This document shows positions 8,140 through 15,906 of a stretch of 64,000 bases of DNA, piece after piece. Below the pieces are notes generated by a model. That model was not told the origin of the DNA and ran no database searches. It saw only the letters and a program-made list of their open reading frames with translations. The DNA is taken from assembly GCF_003130705.1 (NCBI RefSeq), contig NZ_CP021354.1, positions 2,480,001 to 2,544,000 of the forward strand, in the 5' to 3' direction. The position numbers were made by a program, and so were the translations under genes. The DNA comes from Rhodococcus oxybenzonivorans. Its GTDB lineage: Bacteria > Actinomycetota > Actinomycetes > Mycobacteriales > Mycobacteriaceae. Within the stretch, counting starts at the first letter, position 1. Each line of letters starts with the position of its first letter.

Positions 8140-9487
8140 AACTATTTCCGCTGCAACGGAGCTCGAGACTCCCGTGCACACGGTCCGGCTCGAGTCCACC
8201 AACCACGACGGTAGCTTCCTCGGCAAGAATCTGGCGCCCAAGAAGTTCGCTGCGAGCGCCGGCTCGGGCTTCGCGATGGCTGATCTCCTGTTCGGCCTCG
8301 ACCTCGGCAACGCCCCGACCTTCGGCTTCGCCTTCCCCGAATGGCGTGGGCATGTGTCCGACGTGCAGTTCCGGCCTGACATGTCGACGCTAGTGCAGTG
8401 GGCGCCGGGCCTGCAGTCGGTGATCGGCGATTACTGGCAGGCCGACGGCACCCCGATCGGGACCTGTCCGCGCAATCTGGCCCGCAAGCTGGTCGACCGG
8501 CTCGCCACGCGCGGTTTCACCGCGACCATCGCGGTCGAGATCGAGGCCACCCTGTTCCAGGAATCCATCCACGAGGCCCGGGCCAAGGGGTACCGCGACC
8601 TGACCCCGCTCGGCGGTTCCGCAGGCACCGCATACCACCTCGCGAGGTCGAAGGACTGGGTCGACTACATGTCGGCGGTCGCCCGCCGTCTCGACGAGAT
8701 CGGCATCGAGTGGGAAGCGTGGAGCGACGAGGACGCGGCGGGTCAGGTCGAACTCAATCTCGTCCCCGGCGACCCGGTCTCGGTGTGCGACAACTGGGCT
8801 CGCGCCCGACAGGTGATGCGTGAGGTGGCGTTCGAGTTCGGGCACACCGTGACCTTCATGGCCAAGCCGACCGCCGGATACGGCCAGGCCTCGCACGTCA
8901 ACCTGTCCCTGCAGCGCGACGGCGTCAACGCCTTCTACGCCCCGGACGGGCCGACGGACACCATGCGGCATGCGGTCGGCGGGCTGCTCGCGACCATGCG
9001 TGGGGCGTCATCGGTGATGCTCCCGCAGATCACCTCCTACCGCCGCCTGGTCGACCTGAGCGGCCCGCCCACGACGGTCACCTGGGGCATCGCCAACAAG
9101 AGCACCGCGGTGCGCGCCGTGTGCGGTCACCCGGCCTACTCCCGCCTCGAGTACCGCGTTCCCGGCGCCGACGCCAACCTGTATCTCGCGGTCGCGGCCA
9201 TTCTCGGCGGTGTGATCGCCGGCCTCGACGGCGGAATCGAGCCGCCCGAGCCGGTCAGCGACCTGGCCTGGTGTGTGCCCGACCTCGAGCGGCTGCCCGA
9301 CACCATCACCAAGGCGGCCGACGCGCTGGAGGCCGACCTGATCCTGCGTGAGCAGCTCGGCGACGAGTTCGTCGACTACTGGGTGGGCACCCGCCGCTGG
9401 GAGTGGATGCAGTTCCACACTACGGGCGGTGATCCGTTCGCCGAGCTCTCCGAGTGGGAGTCGGCGCGATACTTCGAGTTCCCGTGA
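8132..9487 (+). CDS. Glutamine synthetase family protein, probable gamma-glutamylamine (amide) synthetase
   Basis: A 451-residue GS-fold ATP-dependent ligase. Recognisable catalytic-domain elements are TIAVEIEATLF (metal ligand region), GQVELNLVPGD, the segment AKPTAGYGQASHVNLSL that replaces the canonical PKP..GSGMHxHxS, NKSTAVRA (ATP/glutamate loop) and LEYRVPGADANLYLAVAAIL. The divergence from GlnA and the ending W..ARYFEFP are typical of PuuA/IpuC/AtdA1-like enzymes, which couple glutamate to an amine instead of ammonia. It is followed by a PuuD-like hydrolase with a GTGA overlap, and a DAO-type oxidase lies further downstream, supporting a gamma-glutamyl route. The amine substrate is unknown. 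Confidence 0.85.
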   Translation: MSETISAATELETPVHTVRLESTNHDGSFLGKNLAPKKFAASAGSGFAMADLLFGLDLGNAPTFGFAFPEWRGHVSDVQFRPDMSTLVQWAPGLQSVIGDYWQADGTPIGTCPRNLARKLVDRLATRGFTATIAVEIEATLFQESIHEARAKGYRDLTPLGGSAGTAYHLARSKDWVDYMSAVARRLDEIGIEWEAWSDEDAAGQVELNLVPGDPVSVCDNWARARQVMREVAFEFGHTVTFMAKPTAGYGQASHVNLSLQRDGVNAFYAPDGPTDTMRHAVGGLLATMRGASSVMLPQITSYRRLVDLSGPPTTVTWGIANKSTAVRAVCGHPAYSRLEYRVPGADANLYLAVAAILGGVIAGLDGGIEPPEPVSDLAWCVPDLERLPDTITKAADALEADLILREQLGDEFVDYWVGTRRWEWMQFHTTGGDPFAELSEWESARYFEFP

Positions 9488-10257
9488 CCGCGGGAATCTC
9501 GCCGCCGGGCGCCGTACGGCCGATGATCGGTATCACCGGCAGACGGGTCCGGCTGGGGTTGGTCGAGGGACTGGACAAACGCTACGGGCATCTGTTCGCC
9601 GACACCTTCATGTCCGACTTCTCGGAGCGGATCGCCAGGGCCGGTGGTGTTCCGGTGAACCTGCCGTACGACGCCGACCCGGAAGCGCTGTGCCACTGGC
9701 TGTCCGGTGTGGTCATCACCGGCGGTCAAGATGTTCACCCCGCGTGCTGGGGTGGCGATCCGTCGGTAGTCCGGGACGTGGACCCGCGGGATGATCCGAT
9801 GGTCCACGACGCCGAACGCGACGAGTTCGAGATCGGGCTCGTGCGTGCCGCACTCGACCGGAACATTCCGGTTCTCGGCGTATGCCGGGGCCTGCAAATC
9901 CTGAACGTCACGCTCGGCGGCACGCTGATCCCGCATCTTCCGCCCGGCTCCGTCGAGCACCTGTCGGCTTCGCCTCCGCTCACCGACGGTGCCGACGACC
10001 ATAAGGTGACTTTCGAGCCAGGCTCGATCGCGGAGGGGCTTTTCGGTGCCGGCACTGTGACCAACTCGTGGCACCACCAGGCGGTCGACCGTTGCGGTAC
10101 CGGCCTTGTGGTGACGGGGCGCACGGCGGACGGCGTCGTCGAAGCGGTCGAGTTGCCCGGATCGCCGGTGCTTGGTGTCCAGTGGCATCCCGAGTGGATG
10201 GAGCGTGACGATCCGGCGCTGAGCTGGATCGTCGACGAGGGCAGTCGGCGCATTTGA
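9484..10257 (+). CDS. Gamma-glutamyl-gamma-aminobutyrate hydrolase family protein (PuuD-like, class I GATase)
   Basis: A 257-residue peptidase C26 / class I glutamine amidotransferase-like enzyme. The nucleophile is in VLGVCRGLQILN (Cys at about residue 139) and the His-Glu pair in GVQWHPEW near the C-terminus. ITGGQDVHPACWG is the family N-terminal loop. PuuD-type enzymes hydrolyse the gamma-glutamyl bond at the end of a glutamylated-amine pathway and regenerate glutamate. The GTG at 9484 overlaps the stop of the synthetase gene (GTGA), which decides the start and implies coupled synthesis of the enzymes that make and break the gamma-glutamyl bond. Confidence 0.9.
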   Translation: MTAGISPPGAVRPMIGITGRRVRLGLVEGLDKRYGHLFADTFMSDFSERIARAGGVPVNLPYDADPEALCHWLSGVVITGGQDVHPACWGGDPSVVRDVDPRDDPMVHDAERDEFEIGLVRAALDRNIPVLGVCRGLQILNVTLGGTLIPHLPPGSVEHLSASPPLTDGADDHKVTFEPGSIAEGLFGAGTVTNSWHHQAVDRCGTGLVVTGRTADGVVEAVELPGSPVLGVQWHPEWMERDDPALSWIVDEGSRRI

Positions 10258-10269
10258 CCCAGGAAAGAC

Positions 10270-10301
10270 GGTCGGCCGCCACCGAACGGTGGCGGCCGAC
10301 C
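10270..10301. terminator. Strong bidirectional hairpin terminator
   Basis: A perfect 14-base-pair stem (GGTCGGCCGCCACC at 10270-10283 and its complement at 10288-10301) closes a GAAC tetraloop between the convergent ends of the PuuD-like gene and the TetR gene. It can terminate both transcripts. Confidence 0.88.
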
Positions 10302-10324
10302 ACTACTTTCAGGTCAGCGCGGTT

Positions 10325-11008
10325 TCACTCCACGCCCACCCAGGACACGAGCGAGCGCATGGCTTCCTCGGGCGAGGCCGCCTTCGGGGCCGGGGCCGCA
10401 GGCGCGGGGGCATCGCCGAGGTGGGCGGCCATCCAGGCGTCGAGCACACCGAGGGTGAGTTCGATCTGTCGCTCCGCCGCTGTGGGGTCGGTGAAGACCA
10501 GCCAGTTGAGTGCGAATCCGTCGGACAACGTAGACAGAATGTAGGTCAGTTCGTCGACGGTGTCGGAGTCGACCGACTGGCCCGCAGAGGTCGCCGCGGC
10601 CTCGAGGATCACCCGTATGGTCGCGAATGCCTCGTTGTACACCATCTTCGCCTGCTCGCCCTCCTGACGCTGGCCCCAGCTGATCAGCTCGACGATTGCC
10701 GCGCCGAAGTCCGGATTCGCCAGGTACCACTCCATCACGCCGCGCAACAGGGCGCGTGCGGTGGTCGTCACGTCATCATGGACATCGTTGCGTATCAACA
10801 CTTCTCGATACAGTCGCGCGACGTGTTCGAAAACCGCCGCGAACAGTACCTCCTTCGTGGCGAAGCAGTAGTGCAGCGTGGCCAGCGGAGCGTTCGCCTC
10901 CTGCGCGATGCGGCGTGTGGTGGCGCCGTCGACCCCTTCGGCGGCGATCACGCGCACGGCCGCCGCCACCAGCTCGGCGCGACGTTCTGCAGCGGGAATG
11001 CGAGCCAT
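10325..11008 (-). CDS. TetR/AcrR-family transcriptional regulator
   Basis: A 227-residue TetR repressor. The N-terminal helix-turn-helix lies within residues 10-55 (GVDGATTRRIAQEANAPLAT, then LHYCFATKEVLFAAVF). The C-terminal ligand domain is helical, with a low-complexity Ala/Pro linker (APAPAAPAPKAA) near the end. The ATG ending at 11008 has an AGGAGGGG ribosome site; an upstream in-frame start (17 codons longer) is less likely. It is divergent from the MFS transporter across a 335-base gap carrying operator-like sequences, and a truncated paralogue lies at 12889-13201. It is the best candidate for the repressor reading the shared motif of the island (inference). Confidence 0.9.
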   Translation of the reverse strand: MARIPAAERRAELVAAAVRVIAAEGVDGATTRRIAQEANAPLATLHYCFATKEVLFAAVFEHVARLYREVLIRNDVHDDVTTTARALLRGVMEWYLANPDFGAAIVELISWGQRQEGEQAKMVYNEAFATIRVILEAAATSAGQSVDSDTVDELTYILSTLSDGFALNWLVFTDPTAAERQIELTLGVLDAWMAAHLGDAPAPAAPAPKAASPEEAMRSLVSWVGVE

Positions 11009-11269
11009 GCCCCCTCCTGTCAACAGATTTGAACGGATGATCAAGTCGGTTCCACGTTACCAGTCGGAACGGTAGGCGGGCTGTCATAGTTGCCTGAAGA
11101 ACCGTCGTGAGGCGCGTGCACGACATGAATCAATAGTCATATGCCTTGATCAGCCGACTCACTTTGGCTCACGGTATGAGCCGGATCACAGAGGCGGGGT
11201 CGGCGCACTCCGATGCGACCAACACCGGTTCCGAAGGACCAGACCCGTCATGACCGACGAACTCACGTG
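11009..11269. other. Divergent TetR / MFS regulatory region
   Basis: Together with 11270-11343 this is a 335-base gap without an intact gene. It holds site c (11132-11152), a second related element TGTCATAGTTGCCTGA (about 11082-11097), and TGATCAAGTCGG close to the TetR ribosome site (about 11038-11049). The same TGATCAAGTCGG occurs upstream of the TetR remnant near 13229. A 17-codon ORF beginning at 11250 with a GAAGG upstream could be a leader peptide, but nothing else supports it. Confidence 0.5.
11132..11152. promoter_or_regulatory. Operator-like site c upstream of TetR and MFS genes
   Basis: The sequence AATAGTCATATGCC followed by TTGATCA has the AGTCAT and TTGATCA elements in the same order as site d (AGTCAGTTGCCTTGATCA), including the shared TTGCC/ATGCC spacer. 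A TATGAG hexamer about 25 bases downstream (11176-11181) aligns with TATGAC at 13365-13370 beside site d and may be the -10 of the rightward promoter. Confidence 0.6.
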
Positions 11270-11347
11270 TCTCACTCCGACGCCGAAGCCATGGTCGACC
11301 TGATCATGCGAGACGGCGGCGTGATCATCGAAGGAAGCAATTTATGA
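11270..11347 (+). pseudogene. Possible 5' remnant of a phytanoyl-CoA dioxygenase-like gene
   Basis: In the frame that stops at 11345-11347 the translation reads DAEAMVDLIMRDGGVIIEG. This resembles the N-terminal helix and first strand of PhyH-type Fe(II)/2-oxoglutarate dioxygenases (typically ...RDGxVVVEGfL). Nothing further of such a protein follows, because the MFS start overlaps the stop. It is probably the stub of a lost gene or a chance match. It is included because the motif is fairly specific and other genes of this island are also decayed. Confidence 0.3.
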
Positions 11348-12813
11348 CAGAGATCCACCCGCAATCCGGACCCGGCCGTCCGGGGACTGCTCGCCCCGCG
11401 CCGAACAAGGCAGTGCTCATCGGTGTCGGCACGCTGCTGATCGTCCTGACCAACGCGGTCATCTTCATCCTGCCGCCGCTGTTGCCGATCATCCAGGCGC
11501 AGTACGGCCTCGCGACCGTGGCCGAGACGACGTGGCTATACACGGCGCTGACCCTCGGCGGGGGAGCGGGCTTCATCTTGCTACCGCGTCTCGCCGATCT
11601 GTACGGCGACCGTAACGCCGCGGTGGCGGCGTCCACATTCCTTGCCGTCGGTGCGCTCGTTCCGGCTGCCGGCGACTCGTACTCGACTCTTCTGGTCGGC
11701 TGTATTCTCATGGGATTCGGGGGCGCGGCGCAGCTGCTTCCGCTCGGTTTTCTGCGCCGCAATCTCGGTGCGGACGGCATCACGGTGGGTGTCGCGGTTC
11801 TGGTCGTCGCCACCGGTGTCGGCATCGTCGTGGGCATGATCGGCGGTGGCTTGATCGTCGAGAGTCTTTCGCTGCGAGGCTTTTTCATCATCCTCACCAT
11901 AGTGTGCGCAGTGACGGCCATTGCGTGCCATGCCGTGATCCCACACACCCCGCCTGCTGAGCGTTCCGGCCGCATCGCGGTACTCGGCACGGTGTGGATG
12001 ATCGCTTGGGTCGCCGCGATCCTGTTGACTCTGACGCAAGGCCTCGTGTGGGGCATCGCGGCACTCATTCCGTTGATAGCCGGCATCGTCGGGGGCATCG
12101 CCTGGGTGCGCGTCGAGCGCCGCTCGACCTCCGCGGTGTTCGACGTCGCACTGATGAAGGCGCCTTTGGTCACCGCGTCGTGCGTGTGTATCGCATTGTT
12201 CGCCGCGGTGAACTCGGCCTTCCTGCTGCTGCTCAGCACGTATGCCCAGATCACTCCCGAAAATCTTCGTCCAGCGGACGCCTACGGACTCGGGCTCAGC
12301 GCGCTGCAGACCGGCTGGCTCATGGCACCTTTCGCGGCGGCGTTCTTGATCCGCGGAACCGTACTCGAACGTGCCTTGTTCAACGGCCGTGGTGCGACCG
12401 TCTTTGTCATCGGAGCGCTCATCAGTGCATCGGGGCTGACCTGGCTCGCCGTCGCGCACGGCCAGCAGTGGCACTACCTCGCGGGCGCTGCCGTCATGGG
12501 TCTCGGAATCAGAATCGGCTACGCAGCGGGGTTCACCATGGTGCAGATGGCAGTGCCCGAGGAGAAAGCCGGGATGGCGGCCGGTATCGCCGGCACGTCC
12601 ATGGCTGTGGGTTTCGCCTTCGGTACGGCACTGGTCAGCGCCGACCTCGGCGCCTCCTTGGTTCCGGTGGTCGGAACCGGTCTCGACGTCGCTGCCAAAG
12701 GTCTCTACGGCATCGGCTACTGGTTATCGGGACTTCTCGCTCTGCTCGTCGTGGTGACCGTGCTGGTCTCACGCGCCCGCTCCGGTCGGCGCGTCTGCGC
12801 TGCCGCATCCTGA
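11344..12813 (+). CDS. MFS transporter (drug:H+ antiporter-type, about 14 membrane spans)
   Basis: A 489-residue polytopic membrane protein of the major facilitator superfamily. The loop between spans 2 and 3 reads RLADLYGDRNA, a form of the MFS motif A (G..aDr.Grr). About 14 hydrophobic segments and a PLLPIIQAQYG segment at about residues 45-56 resemble the DHA2 group. The N-terminal 20 residues are Pro/Gly-rich and cytoplasmic. The ATG has GAAGGA seven bases upstream. Placed divergent from the TetR repressor in the catabolic island, it could import the substrate or export a toxic intermediate; direction cannot be read from sequence. Confidence 0.88.
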   Translation: MTEIHPQSGPGRPGTARPAPNKAVLIGVGTLLIVLTNAVIFILPPLLPIIQAQYGLATVAETTWLYTALTLGGGAGFILLPRLADLYGDRNAAVAASTFLAVGALVPAAGDSYSTLLVGCILMGFGGAAQLLPLGFLRRNLGADGITVGVAVLVVATGVGIVVGMIGGGLIVESLSLRGFFIILTIVCAVTAIACHAVIPHTPPAERSGRIAVLGTVWMIAWVAAILLTLTQGLVWGIAALIPLIAGIVGGIAWVRVERRSTSAVFDVALMKAPLVTASCVCIALFAAVNSAFLLLLSTYAQITPENLRPADAYGLGLSALQTGWLMAPFAAAFLIRGTVLERALFNGRGATVFVIGALISASGLTWLAVAHGQQWHYLAGAAVMGLGIRIGYAAGFTMVQMAVPEEKAGMAAGIAGTSMAVGFAFGTALVSADLGASLVPVVGTGLDVAAKGLYGIGYWLSGLLALLVVVTVLVSRARSGRRVCAAAS

Positions 12814-12888
12814 AAGTGGCTGGGTCGATCGCCGCCCCAGACCGTGCGCGATGATTCGTGCGGGCAGCCGCTGCCGTGGCGCTCACTA

Positions 12889-13201
12889 TCACTCCACGCT
12901 CACCCAGGACACGAGCTTGGCGGGTGAGGCCTGCGAGGGGTGGGCGGCCGGTCCGGAGGTGTTGTCGAGGTGGGCGGCCATCCAGGCGTTGAGCACACCG
13001 AGGGTGAGTTCGATCTGTCGTTCCGCCGCTGTGCGGTCGGAGAACACCAGCCAGTTGAGCGCGAATCCGTCCGACAATGTGGATATGTTGTAGGTCAGTG
13101 CGTCGATGGTGTCCGGGTCCAACTTCTCGATACTGTCCGGCGTCGGAATCGAAGACCGCCGCGAGCTCGGCGCGACGTTCAGTGGCGTGGATGCGAGCCA
13201 T
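12889..13201 (-). pseudogene. Truncated TetR-family regulator gene (decayed paralogue)
   Basis: The start MARIHATERRAEL and the C-terminal part (DALTYNISTLSDGFALNWLV, then AAERQIELTLGVLNAWMAAHL) match the TetR at 10325-11008 closely. Between them only the short piece AAVF....YREV remains. At least two internal deletions remove most of the helix-turn-helix and the ligand core, and the C-terminal segment is in a different frame from the start. Substitutions are spread along the retained parts, so the duplication is not recent. Similarity also extends into the upstream region (the shared TGATCAAGTCGG element), meaning promoter and gene were duplicated together. Confidence 0.88.
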
Positions 13202-13322
13202 GCCCTCTCGTGTCAACAGATCTGAACGGATGATCAAGTCGGCTTCCGGTTACTGATCAGAACGGGCAACCAGCCGCCATATCGGCGCGTAAACCGACCT
13301 CTGGGTGAGTGACCCTACTTGT

Positions 13323-13353
13323 CATAGTCAGTTGCCTTGATCATTTGACTATG
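13323..13353. promoter_or_regulatory. Operator-like site d upstream of the CoA-ligase operon
   Basis: A perfect 8-base inverted repeat, CATAGTCA at 13323-13330 and TGACTATG at 13346-13353, encloses GTTGCCTTGATCATT. This is the most symmetrical of the five related sites. ACTTGTCATAGTCA at its left edge is also present in site a. TTTGACT and a TATGAC 14 bases after it could be part of the promoter for the operon beginning at 13499. The rest of the 297-base gap (13202-13498) contains no gene I can support. Confidence 0.65.
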
Positions 13354-13498
13354 TTCTTCTAGGCTATGACCGAGACCACAGTCCGGCACCATCGGTGATC
13401 GGAAGGGTCGCGGGCCTCGAGCTCACCGCGGATGCGCCGTCACGACGAGAGATCGCGAGCTGCATCCGCATCGCACCCGACAAGCGTGAAGGATGACC

Positions 13499-15106
13499 AT
13501 GACCGGAGTCGAATCAGTTCCCCGGGACCGCGCGATCGCACTCGATCGCATGGCTGTGGACCCGCCGATCGACACCGTCGTCGGCCTGCTGGCGGTCCAG
13601 GCCGCCCGCTGTCCCGACCGCGAGTTCCTCCGGTTCGCGGAAGGGTCATGGACATTCGGCGAAATCGATGACTGGTCCTCGCGCCTGGCGCACCGACTCG
13701 TCGCCGAAGACGGGGTGTGCGCAGGCGATCGGGTCGCGATCATGTTGCCCAACGTGGTGCAGTGGCCGGTCGCCTGGCTTGCGATCCTCGGGGCAGGCGG
13801 CGTCGCGGTGCCGGTGAACTCGTCTTACCAGCGCGCAGACCTCGAATTCGTGCTGCGGGACTCCGGCGCCCGGGTGATGTTCACCGACGCCGCGCACACC
13901 CCGCTCGTCGAAGAGGTGCGCGTCGCCAATGACGATCTGGCCGATGTCCGGATCGTCGAAGTCGGTGCACGCAACGAGGTCACGCAGTATCCGGCGGAGA
14001 GGCCGGGGGTTGTCATGTCCGGCGAAACCCTCGCGAACCTCCAATACACCTCAGGTACAACTGGATTCCCCAAAGCCTGCATGCTCACCCACGATTACTG
14101 GACCCGGCTGGGCTGGGTCTGCGCGAACGCAACCGGCCTCGGCCCCGACGACGTGGCGCTCACCTCGCAGCCGTTCTCCTACATGGACCCGCAATGGAAC
14201 ACCTCGTTATGCCTCACGATCGGCGCGCCACTGGTGGTGCTTCCCCGGTTCTCCGCCTCCGGTTTCATGGCCGACGTCCGAAAGCATCGGGCCACGTTCT
14301 GCTACGTGCTCGGTTCCATGCCCACGCTGCTGTTCAAGCAGCCGCCCAGCCCCGAGGACCGCGACAACGACCTGCGGATCGTGCTGTGTTCTGCAATCCC
14401 CATCGGTCTGCACGAGCAGCTCGAACAGCGCTGGGGCGCACCGTGGCGGGAGATCTTCGGGATGACCGAGAGCGGGGTCGACCTGGTCAGCCTGCCCGAG
14501 AGGATTGGTGATGTCGGCAGCGGACGGCTGGGTCAGCCGGTTCCCACCAAACAGGTCCGGGTGGTCGACCCCCAGGGCCGGGAAGTCGCCGACGGCGAAT
14601 CCGGCGAACTGATCACCTCCGGCGCACCGATGATGCTCGGCTACTGGAACCGGCCCGAGGACACCGCGCGCACCCTGCGCGACGGCTGGCTGCACACCGG
14701 TGACGTCGCCGTTCGTGAGGCGGGTAGCTATCGCCTGGTCGGCCGGATCAAGGACATGGTCCGCCGCGGCGGGGAGAACATCGCCAGCGCTGAGGTCGAA
14801 CGCGTCCTCGAACGTGACGACACCGTCGTTGCGGCGGCAGTGGTCGGCGTCCCGGACGAGCTGTTCGGCGAGGAGGTCAAAGCCTTCGTGCAGCTGGCAC
14901 CCGGCGTCGAGGAGAGCCGCGCGACCGCAGAGCACATCGTTGACGGCGCGCGAACCCAACTGGCGCGCTTCAAGGTTCCGCGTTACGTCGAGTTCGTCGC
15001 CGATTTCCCGCGCACGCCGTCCGAGCGGGTGTCGAAGCCTGCGCTGAAGGTTCGCGCCACCGAGCATCCCGGCACCACCTACGACCTGCAACCCGCGCGT
15101 GCCTGA
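13499..15106 (+). CDS. Acyl-CoA synthetase (AMP-binding, class I adenylate-forming)
   Basis: A 535-residue ANL-superfamily CoA ligase. The P-loop is LQYTSGTTGFPKAC (about residue 180), the adenylate motif GMTESGVDL, the hinge/ATP motif DGWLHTGDVAVREAGSYRLV with GRIKDMVRRGGENI, and the C-terminal catalytic Lys region RVSKPALK. It most resembles CaiC/fatty-acyl ligases. It activates a carboxylate to its CoA thioester via acyl-AMP in the cytosol. The second ATG (13499) was chosen because GAAGG lies six bases upstream; the frame could start two codons earlier. First gene of a tight four-gene unit (gaps of 10, 19 and 34 bases) with hydratase, ADH and ALDH. The acid it activates is unknown. Confidence 0.9.
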   Translation: MTGVESVPRDRAIALDRMAVDPPIDTVVGLLAVQAARCPDREFLRFAEGSWTFGEIDDWSSRLAHRLVAEDGVCAGDRVAIMLPNVVQWPVAWLAILGAGGVAVPVNSSYQRADLEFVLRDSGARVMFTDAAHTPLVEEVRVANDDLADVRIVEVGARNEVTQYPAERPGVVMSGETLANLQYTSGTTGFPKACMLTHDYWTRLGWVCANATGLGPDDVALTSQPFSYMDPQWNTSLCLTIGAPLVVLPRFSASGFMADVRKHRATFCYVLGSMPTLLFKQPPSPEDRDNDLRIVLCSAIPIGLHEQLEQRWGAPWREIFGMTESGVDLVSLPERIGDVGSGRLGQPVPTKQVRVVDPQGREVADGESGELITSGAPMMLGYWNRPEDTARTLRDGWLHTGDVAVREAGSYRLVGRIKDMVRRGGENIASAEVERVLERDDTVVAAAVVGVPDELFGEEVKAFVQLAPGVEESRATAEHIVDGARTQLARFKVPRYVEFVADFPRTPSERVSKPALKVRATEHPGTTYDLQPARA

Positions 15107-15116
15107 GGAGCCAGAC

Positions 15117-15887
15117 ATGACCGACCGCTACCTGGACGTGCACATCGACGACGATGTCGCGGTGCTCACGCTTAACCGCCCAGCGAAGCTGAACGTGGTG
15201 GACGTGGCCACCCGGGTGCTGCTCGCGCAAACGATCCGCCGATTCGGTGCGGGTGATCTCGTCCGCGGGATCGTCCTCACGGGCACCGGGCGGGCATTTT
15301 CCGCCGGGGAGGACCTGCAGGCGGTGCCGATCGACTACGACGAGATTCGCGAAGCCTTCGCGACCTTCCACGACATCACCCGGGCAATTCTCGAGACGAA
15401 GGTCCCCGTCATTGCCGCCGTCAACGGTATCGCGGTCGGCGGTGCCTCGGAGATCACGCTCTGCTGCGACTCCCGGATCGGCAGCCCCACCGCCGAGTAC
15501 TACCAACCGGAGAACCACCGCGGGATCATTATTTCGAACGCTGCCAGCCTCCTGATGGGCCGGCTGGTGCGCAATCACGCGATGCGAATCATTCTCGGCT
15601 CCAGCCGGGTCGGCGCGGACGAGGCCCTGCGAATCGGGCTGCTCGACGAGATCACGGCCCCAGAGGCGCTCGTGGACCGCGCGGTCGAGGTGATCCGGCA
15701 GTGGAACTCCGACCCTCGTATCACCGCGCTGCACCTGGGTTTGCTGCGGCCGCGCCCCGAAGACATCGAGGCCGCGTTCGCCCGTGAAGACGACGCCGCC
15801 CGCCAGTCGTGGGAGTCCGGCGCCTTCAGTGAAGGCATCGAGGGCTTCTGGACATCGAAGAACGCGGCGCCGTCGGCGTCGCAATAG
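15117..15887 (+). CDS. Enoyl-CoA hydratase/isomerase family protein
   Basis: A 256-residue crotonase-fold protein. The CoA-binding and oxyanion segments are GTGRAFSAGEDL (about residues 60-72) and AVNGIAVGGASEITLCCD (about 102-120). One expected catalytic Glu position is replaced in the region YYQPENHRGII, so the exact reaction (hydration, isomerisation, thioester or C-C hydrolysis) is open. It sits 10 bases after the CoA ligase with a GAGGAG ribosome site, so it probably acts on the ligase product or its unsaturated derivative. Confidence 0.85.
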   Translation: MTDRYLDVHIDDDVAVLTLNRPAKLNVVDVATRVLLAQTIRRFGAGDLVRGIVLTGTGRAFSAGEDLQAVPIDYDEIREAFATFHDITRAILETKVPVIAAVNGIAVGGASEITLCCDSRIGSPTAEYYQPENHRGIIISNAASLLMGRLVRNHAMRIILGSSRVGADEALRIGLLDEITAPEALVDRAVEVIRQWNSDPRITALHLGLLRPRPEDIEAAFAREDDAARQSWESGAFSEGIEGFWTSKNAAPSASQ

Positions 15888-15906
15888 TGCAATCGAGATC
15901 GGAGAC

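Noticed and set aside
11250..11303. A 17-codon ORF with an upstream GAAGG ahead of the MFS gene
   Set aside because: Too short and without attenuator structure; kept only as a possible leader peptide in the regulatory-region entry.
13371..13498. Possible coding remnant between site d and the CoA ligase
   Set aside because: A short open frame ending at the ligase start has no recognisable motif and is probably leader DNA.
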